DNA of 10,855 bases, taken from contig JBKJRD010000017.1 of assembly GCA_046594885.1 (NCBI GenBank), positions 1-10,855 of the forward strand, written 5' to 3'. Origin of the DNA: Methylotenera_A sp046594885. GTDB taxonomy: Bacteria; Pseudomonadota; Gammaproteobacteria; Burkholderiales; Methylophilaceae. The position numbers and the translations under genes were made by a program. The notes under the pieces are model-generated. The model worked only from the letters and a program-made list of their open reading frames with translations. It was not told the DNA's origin and searched no databases. This document shows, piece after piece, positions 6,766-10,855 of this stretch (position 1 is the stretch's first letter; each line of letters begins with the position of its first letter).

Positions 6766-6789
6766 ACGCTTAACATTACGCTTAACATT
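6766..6789 (+). repeat. Perfect 12-bp tandem duplication in the rpoA-rplQ spacer
   Basis: ACGCTTAACATT occurs twice back to back (6766-6777 and 6778-6789) without a mismatch. It lies within the 65-nt gap between the rpoA stop and the rplQ start, ending 11 nt before the rplQ Shine-Dalgarno. It most likely arose by replication slippage. No function can be read from it. Confidence 0.9.
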
Positions 6790-6811
6790 AAAAGAAACTT
6801 AAGGAATTACT

Positions 6812-7201
6812 ATGCGTCACGGTAATAGCAATCGTAAATTAAATCGTACCAGCAGCCATCGCGCCGCTATGTTTCGCAATATGTCAGTATCTTTATTGCG
6901 TCATGAAATTATCAGAACGACTTTGCCAAAAGCAAAAGAGTTGCGTAAATATGCAGAGCCATTGATTACATTGGGCAAAGACGCCACTTTAGCAAACCGT
7001 CGTTTGGCTTTTAGTCGCTTACGTGACCGCGATATCGTCGGTAAATTGTTCGGCGAATTAGGTCCACGTTACAATGCACGCAAAGGTGGTTATTTACGTA
7101 TTCTGAAATGCGGTTTCCGTAATGGCGACAATGCACCGATGGCTTTAGTGGAATTAGTTGATCGTCCAGATACAACAACTGAAGCAGTTTCTGCAGAATA
7201 A
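6812..7201 (+). CDS. rplQ: 50S ribosomal protein L17
   Basis: L17 is a large-subunit protein near the peptide exit tunnel opening. The 129-aa product (E. coli 127) starts MRHGNSNRKLNRTSSHRAAMFRNM and continues with LLRHEIIRTTLPKAKELRKYAEPLITL, both diagnostic. The GGYLRILKCGFRNGDNAPMALVEL block (about residues 91-114) and a short acidic tail complete it. AAGGA (6801-6805) is the ribosome binding site. It is the last gene of the alpha operon and is followed 20 nt later by a strong hairpin terminator. Confidence 0.98.
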   Translation: MRHGNSNRKLNRTSSHRAAMFRNMSVSLLRHEIIRTTLPKAKELRKYAEPLITLGKDATLANRRLAFSRLRDRDIVGKLFGELGPRYNARKGGYLRILKCGFRNGDNAPMALVELVDRPDTTTEAVSAE

Positions 7202-7220
7202 AATACGTTAAGTTAACACT

Positions 7221-7250
7221 AAAAAAGCCAGCATTTTTGCTGGCTTTTTT
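7221..7250. terminator. Bidirectional Rho-independent terminator between rplQ and the glutaredoxin-like gene
   Basis: The arms AGCCAGCA (7226-7233) and TGCTGGCT (7238-7245) form a perfect 8-bp stem around a TTTT loop. They are flanked by A6 on the left and T5 on the right, so a U-tract follows the hairpin on either strand. It ends the alpha operon on the + strand. On the - strand it lies 8 nt beyond the stop of the convergent small gene. Confidence 0.92.
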
Positions 7251-7258
7251 ATTAGCTA

Positions 7259-7489
7259 TTACGCTAAAAAAATGGCGACGTCATCGGCATTAAATGGCCA
7301 ACTTAACTCAACATTTGTATCTAATCGATGTAAAACAGGAATGCGTGTGCCATAAGTGAATAATAGTTGTTCGTCATAAGCGATTTCGACCATGTTGACA
7401 CCTTGCACAGACAGCTTATTTAAAGTATGCATCGCAGCATCACATAAATGACAATGCGTAGTGGTGTAAAAGTTGAGCTTTTTATGCAA
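7259..7489 (-). CDS. Glutaredoxin-like thioredoxin-fold protein (DUF836 type), TTG start
   Basis: This small cytosolic protein of 76 aa has the redox-active motif Cys13-His-Leu-Cys16 near its N-terminus (YTTTHCHLCDAAM). The cis-proline signature of the thioredoxin fold follows at Arg49-Ile50-Pro51-Val52. Size and layout match the short glutaredoxin-like DUF836 family rather than classical GrxA-type glutaredoxins. A thiol-disulfide role is inferred, and its substrate is unknown. The best start is TTG at 7489. No upstream in-frame ATG or GTG exists before the stop at 7514-7516, and the next internal Met (residue 20) would delete the CxxC. No clear Shine-Dalgarno is seen upstream. It is convergent with rplQ across a shared terminator and divergent from mgtE. 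Confidence 0.85.
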   Translation of the reverse strand: MHKKLNFYTTTHCHLCDAAMHTLNKLSVQGVNMVEIAYDEQLLFTYGTRIPVLHRLDTNVELSWPFNADDVAIFLA

Positions 7490-7624
7490 AATTTTGAATG
7501 GGTTGATTGTTACTTAACACTATTTTTAGGGCTAATTTTGCCGCAATGACAGCATTAAAACAGTATATCAAGATAAAATAAACCATAATACGCATTAACG
7601 CACTAAACAGCTTCAAGGCCGTAT

Positions 7625-9073
7625 ATGACAAATAAACAAGAATTAAAGCAAAGCCAAAAAGAAAGCTTAAGCGAAAGCTTGCAGCAAGTGATTGCTCTGC
7701 TCGAAAAACACCGCTTGGTTGAAAGCCTGGTGCACAAACAAGATATGCCAAAGCACGATCTGGTCGAATTATTGGTGCATAAGCAAAACTTAACCGAGCT
7801 GCAAAAAAAATTAGATATTTTGCATTCAGCAGACGTTGCTTATATTTTAGAAGCGCTACCTTTAGAAGCGCGACTAAAAGTGTGGGAGATGGTAAAAGCC
7901 GAGCGCGATGGCGATATTTTATTAGAGGTATCTGACTCGGTTAGACAAACACTGATTGCAGATATGGACTCGGACGAGTTACTGGCTGCGGCTGAGCAAT
8001 TAGATACGGATGAGTTGGCAGATTTGGCGCCTGACCTGCCAAAAGACGTGTTGCAGGATTTGATGGACAGCCTGGACTCGCAGAATCGTGAACGCTTGCA
8101 ATCTGCGCTTTCGTATCCTGATGCTGCAGTTGGTGCATTGATGGATTTTGATATTGTGACGATTCGAGAAGATATTACGCTCGAAGTGGCGCTGCGTTAT
8201 TTAAGACGTTTAGGCAATCTGCCCGACCACACGGATAAATTATTTGTAGTGGACAGACATGACACCTTGTTGGGCGTATTGCCGCTAAAGCGCATGGTTG
8301 TTAACGATTTGGATGTAAATGTTGCTGATGTAATGGCAGAAGATGCGGTCGTGTTTCATCCTGAAGATATCGCTGACGATGCCGCAAAAGCTTTTGAGCG
8401 CTACGATTTGGTCACAGCGCCAGTGGTCGACGTGAATCGAAAATTAATCGGGCGTATTACCGTGGATGCGGTGATGGATTACATCCGCGAAGAGGCGGAA
8501 AGTGACATGTTATCGATGGCAGGCCTGCGCGAAGAGGAGGATTTTTTTGCATCTGTTTGGAAGTCTGTTCAAAACCGCTGGGCTTGGCTGGCCATTAACT
8601 TGGTCACTGCCATTATCGCCTCGCGCGTGATTGGTTTATTTGAAGGCTCTATAGAAAAAATTGTAGCCTTAGCCGCGTTAATGCCGATTGTGGCTGGCAT
8701 TGGCGGCAATTCTGGCAACCAAACCACCACCATGATTGTGCGCGGTTTGGCGCTTGGTCAAGTTTCTGCACATAATATGAAATCGCTCATTACGAAAGAA
8801 TTGGGCGTAGCACTTTTAAACGGTTTGATTTGGGGTGGTGTTTTAGCTTTAATTGCCTACGCGCTTTACAATAATTATCAGCTGGGCTTAGTGATGATGG
8901 CGGCAATGACCTTGAACCTGTTGCTCGCTGCGATTATGGGGGTGATGATTCCATTGGTCATGAATAAGTTTGGACGCGACCCAGCTGTAGGTTCAAGTGT
9001 ACTCATTACCGCAGTGACCGATAGTGGCGGCTTTTTTATTTTCCTAGGCATTGCAACGCTATTTTTAATCTAA
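7625..9073 (+). CDS. mgtE: MgtE-family magnesium transporter/channel
   Basis: MgtE is a homodimeric inner-membrane Mg2+ channel gated by Mg2+ bound to its cytosolic domains. The 482-aa product has a helical N domain (about 50-165), preceded by an extension holding two nearly identical LVE-LVHKQ segments (residues 31-39 and 46-54). Two CBS domains follow (about 169-230 and 233-295), then a plug/linker and five membrane helices from about residue 317 to the end. The family pore motif PIVAGIGGNSGNQTT starts at Pro354, and the conserved pore aspartate in TDSGGFF is Asp466, by analogy with Thermus MgtE. CAAGG (7614-7618) lies 6 nt before the ATG. A CATAAT at 7584-7589 could be a -10 box, but I find no fitting -35. 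No Mg2+ riboswitch is recognisable in the 135-nt upstream gap. It probably shares a transcript with the channel gene 56 nt downstream. Confidence 0.96.
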   Translation: MTNKQELKQSQKESLSESLQQVIALLEKHRLVESLVHKQDMPKHDLVELLVHKQNLTELQKKLDILHSADVAYILEALPLEARLKVWEMVKAERDGDILLEVSDSVRQTLIADMDSDELLAAAEQLDTDELADLAPDLPKDVLQDLMDSLDSQNRERLQSALSYPDAAVGALMDFDIVTIREDITLEVALRYLRRLGNLPDHTDKLFVVDRHDTLLGVLPLKRMVVNDLDVNVADVMAEDAVVFHPEDIADDAAKAFERYDLVTAPVVDVNRKLIGRITVDAVMDYIREEAESDMLSMAGLREEEDFFASVWKSVQNRWAWLAINLVTAIIASRVIGLFEGSIEKIVALAALMPIVAGIGGNSGNQTTTMIVRGLALGQVSAHNMKSLITKELGVALLNGLIWGGVLALIAYALYNNYQLGLVMMAAMTLNLLLAAIMGVMIPLVMNKFGRDPAVGSSVLITAVTDSGGFFIFLGIATLFLI

Positions 9074-9129
9074 ACAATGCAACTTACCGCGCTACTTAAC
9101 CCTTTATTTAAGCTAAAAAATATTCAAGT

Positions 9130-10428
9130 ATGAATCAAGAAATACAACTCATTTGGCAAGAAGTCATCCAAGACATTTCAACGCCTGCCGCCTTATGGCA
9201 GCTCAGCATCATTTTGTTTGCGCTGGGCGTTGCCGGTTTAATTAATGGGGCTTCACGCCGTTATGTGATGCAGCATGCGCCCGAAAATTGGCGACTAGGT
9301 ATTGGCGGCATCAATCGTGTGCTATTTCCGCTGTCCACGCTGGCGATTGTGTTAATAGGCAAGGCCATACTTGGGCACTGGCAGCACACCAGCCTATTAC
9401 ATCTGGCAATCACATTATTGGTGGCTATGGCGGTGATACGGCTGCTTGTTTATGCAGTGCGCTACATTATTTCACCTGGTGGTCTGCTTAAAACCTTGGA
9501 GAACTCACTATCCGCGTTTATATGGATAATACTGGCGCTACATTTAAGCGGACTATTACCAGAAATTGTAGAAATTCTGCAAGATATAGAATTTAATATC
9601 GGCAAAACATCTGTTAATTTGCTGGTTGTATTACAAGCAATATTGACTATTTTTACCACGCTATTTGTTGCGATGTGGATTAGCCGAGTGCTTGAAAATA
9701 AGTTGATGAACGCAGGCCACGTCAATATGAATATGCGTGTTGTCATGAGCAAGATTCTTAGAATCGCACTGCTATTTATCGCCATCATGATTGGTTTATC
9801 ATCGGTTGGGCTTGATTTAACGCTACTTTCAGTGTTTGGTGGAGCGCTAGGCGTTGGGCTAGGGTTTGGTTTGCAGCGTATTGCCAGCAATTACGTCAGT
9901 GGCTTTATTTTACTATTAGATAAATCCATGCAAATTGGCGATATTGTCACAGTTGAAGATAAGCATTACGGCGTAATTACCGATCTGCGCACACGCTATT
10001 TGGTGTTAAAAAAACTCGATGGCACGCAAGTGATTGTGCCAAACGAATCATTGATTATTAATGCGGTGATTAATCATTCATACACCGATCGCAACAGCAG
10101 AGTGCTTTTGGATGTGCAAGTGGCCTACGAAAGTGATTTGGAATTAGTACTAAATTTAATGACTAAGGCAGCGCAAGACAATGTCCGCGTTTTAGTCACG
10201 CCAGAGCCCGTTGCGACGATTAAGGCCTTTGCAGATAGTGGCGTCGATATGACATTATCGATTTGGATTTCAGATCCAGAAAATGGCCAATTAGCATTAA
10301 AATCAGATATTTATTTGGCATTATGGAAATTGTTTAAGCAAAATGGTATTTCCATTCCGTTTCCACAACGTGAGTTACGCATACTTAACCCACCAAATCC
10401 TGCAAATACTGAAGATAAAAATGCGTAA
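9130..10428 (+). CDS. MscS-family mechanosensitive ion channel
   Basis: This inner-membrane channel of the small-conductance family opens under membrane tension to release solutes after hypo-osmotic shock. The 432-aa product is longer than E. coli MscS (286 aa). I count about six hydrophobic segments (near 21-39, 61-82, 89-114, 122-143, 160-186 and 204-227) before the pore helix. The pore region GGALGVGLGFGLQRIASNY runs from residue 237, with the Gly/Ala packing pattern of the TM3 helix. SGFILLLDKSMQIGDIV enters the beta domain, and GTQVIVPNESLI near residues 298-309 is the family's conserved beta-domain motif. An alpha/beta C-terminal domain with FPFPQREL-like IPFPQREL near 411-418 follows. 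The Shine-Dalgarno is poor. It lies behind mgtE and before a strong terminator. Length and helix count suit the multi-helix MscS paralogues (YbdG/YnaI class), but exact subfamily is unresolved. Confidence 0.93.
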   Translation: MNQEIQLIWQEVIQDISTPAALWQLSIILFALGVAGLINGASRRYVMQHAPENWRLGIGGINRVLFPLSTLAIVLIGKAILGHWQHTSLLHLAITLLVAMAVIRLLVYAVRYIISPGGLLKTLENSLSAFIWIILALHLSGLLPEIVEILQDIEFNIGKTSVNLLVVLQAILTIFTTLFVAMWISRVLENKLMNAGHVNMNMRVVMSKILRIALLFIAIMIGLSSVGLDLTLLSVFGGALGVGLGFGLQRIASNYVSGFILLLDKSMQIGDIVTVEDKHYGVITDLRTRYLVLKKLDGTQVIVPNESLIINAVINHSYTDRNSRVLLDVQVAYESDLELVLNLMTKAAQDNVRVLVTPEPVATIKAFADSGVDMTLSIWISDPENGQLALKSDIYLALWKLFKQNGISIPFPQRELRILNPPNPANTEDKNA

Positions 10429-10450
10429 AAAAAAGCGTTAAGTAAAAAAC

Positions 10451-10477
10451 AAAAAAGCCCACATTTGTGGGCTTTTT
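10451..10477. terminator. Bidirectional Rho-independent terminator between the MscS-type gene and rpmG
   Basis: AGCCCAC (10456-10462) pairs with GTGGGCT (10467-10473) around an ATTT loop. An A-tract (10451-10456) and a T-tract (10473-10477) allow a longer A-U stem and a U-tract on both strands. It terminates the mgtE/channel transcript on the + strand and the rpmB-rpmG transcript on the - strand, 30 nt after the rpmG stop. Confidence 0.92.
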
Positions 10478-10507
10478 GCTAAATAAAACATGACTTAACC
10501 AGTAAAA

Positions 10508-10663
10508 TTACTTCAATTTAGTTTCTTTGTAAATCACATGTTTACGTACCACTGGATCAAATTTTTTGATTTCCATTTTTTCTGGCATGGTACGTTTATT
10601 TTTAGTGGTGGTGTAAAAATGACCTGTACCAGCACTGGACTCTAATTTGATTTTTTCGCGCAT
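10508..10663 (-). CDS. rpmG: 50S ribosomal protein L33, zinc-free form
   Basis: L33 is a small large-subunit protein near the E site. The complementary strand encodes 51 aa beginning MREKIKLESSAGTGHFYTTT and ending VIYKETKLK, a near-textbook L33. No cysteine is present, so this is the zinc-free (C-) type normal in Proteobacteria. The 51-aa length, lacking the MAKG start of E. coli L33 (55 aa), fits betaproteobacterial versions as I recall them. AAGGA (complement of 10673-10677) lies 9 nt upstream of the ATG. It follows rpmB by 37 nt in the conserved rpmB-rpmG pair. Confidence 0.97.
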   Translation of the reverse strand: MREKIKLESSAGTGHFYTTTKNKRTMPEKMEIKKFDPVVRKHVIYKETKLK

Positions 10664-10682
10664 TTTATATTTTCCTTAATTG

Positions 10683-10698
10683 GCTAATGACAATTAGC
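10683..10698. other. Inverted repeat in the rpmB-rpmG spacer
   Basis: GCTAAT (10683-10688) and ATTAGC (10693-10698) form a perfect 6-bp stem with a 4-nt loop, 2 nt after the rpmB stop codon. No U-tract follows on the - strand, so it is unlikely to terminate transcription. It might tune rpmG translation or mRNA stability, which is inference only. Confidence 0.45.
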
Positions 10699-10700
10699 GT

Positions 10701-10855
10701 TTAGATTTTCTGACCAGCGGCACGCATGCCAGCCAGCACAGAATCAATACCGTTTTTGTCGATTGTGCGTAAGGCTGCATTGGTAATACGCATGCTCACC
10801 CAGCGATTTTCTGATTCAACCCAAAATTTACGATTTTGTAAATTCGGCAAAAAAC
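10701..10855 (-). CDS. rpmB: 50S ribosomal protein L28, C-terminal part (partial)
   Basis: The complementary strand encodes the last 50 residues of L28, from FLPNLQNRKFWVESENRW through IDKNGIDSVLAGMRAAGQKI to the stop at 10701-10703. L28 is a large-subunit assembly protein, normally about 77-78 aa. The first third, including the start, lies beyond the right edge of the window. The FLPNLQ...FWVESENRWV block is the family signature. It is the upstream partner of rpmG on the - strand. Confidence 0.96.
   Translation of the reverse strand, partial: FLPNLQNRKFWVESENRWVSMRITNAALRTIDKNGIDSVLAGMRAAGQKI

Noticed and set aside
5707..7220. Shared AGTTAACACT at 5707-5716 and 7211-7220, as a possible dispersed regulatory motif
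   Set aside because: Only two exact copies in AT-rich spacers, at unrelated positions relative to genes; likely chance.
7490..7624. Possible Mg2+-sensing riboswitch upstream of mgtE
   Set aside because: No M-box-like paired architecture or terminator/antiterminator helices are visible in the short AT-rich gap.
7482..7751. 89-aa minus-strand open frame across the mgtE start
   Set aside because: Although it is hydrophobic in the middle, it overlaps both the glutaredoxin-like gene and the mgtE coding start and has no supporting family resemblance.
9288..9491. 67-aa plus-strand open frame inside the MscS-type gene in another frame
   Set aside because: Out-of-frame shadow of the channel coding sequence, with no ribosome binding site or family resemblance.
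9462..9890. 142-aa minus-strand open frame inside the MscS-type gene
   Set aside because: Fully antisense to a clear membrane channel gene; no start signal or recognisable motif.

Overview
The window is a chromosomal ribosomal-protein and RNA-polymerase block from a low-to-moderate GC (about 40-45% by eye) Gram-negative bacterium. I infer a betaproteobacterium, possibly Methylophilaceae-like (for example Methylotenera). This rests on the recalled style of RpoA, L33 (51 aa, starting MREKIKLESSAG), L28 (FLPNLQNR...WVESENRW) and S8 (MSMSDPIADML). The family-level guess is weaker than the class-level one.

Layout. Positions 1-3882 are the distal spc operon on the + strand: the end of rpsN, then rpsH, rplF, rplR, rpsE, rpmD, rplO and secY, tightly packed and partly overlapping. 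After a 108-nt AT-rich spacer without infA comes the short gene rpmJ (3991-4104). A further 117-nt spacer carries a good sigma70-type promoter and a small hairpin. It leads into the alpha operon: rpsM, rpsK, rpsD, rpoA, rplQ (4222-7201). A bidirectional hairpin terminator (7221-7250) closes this block.

Beyond it, a small thioredoxin-fold (glutaredoxin-like, DUF836-type) gene lies on the - strand (7259-7489). It is divergent from mgtE, a CBS-domain magnesium transporter/channel (7625-9073). mgtE is followed 56 nt later by an MscS-family mechanosensitive channel gene (9130-10428), probably in the same transcript. A second bidirectional terminator (10451-10477) separates that pair from the convergent rpmG and the truncated rpmB on the - strand at the right edge.

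Functionally, the left 7.2 kb builds the ribosome (S8, L6, L18, S5, L30, L15, L36, S13, S11, S4, L17, plus S14), the Sec translocon channel (SecY) and the RNA polymerase alpha subunit. The mgtE-mscS pair handles Mg2+ entry and probably osmotic pressure release. I see no mobile element, CRISPR array, tRNA, rRNA, phage gene or novel defence system. This is a conserved housekeeping region. Its second-look points are small: three apparent TTG starts, the internal alpha-operon promoter and leader hairpin, a 12-bp tandem repeat before rplQ, the missing infA, and the signal-poor start of the glutaredoxin-like gene.
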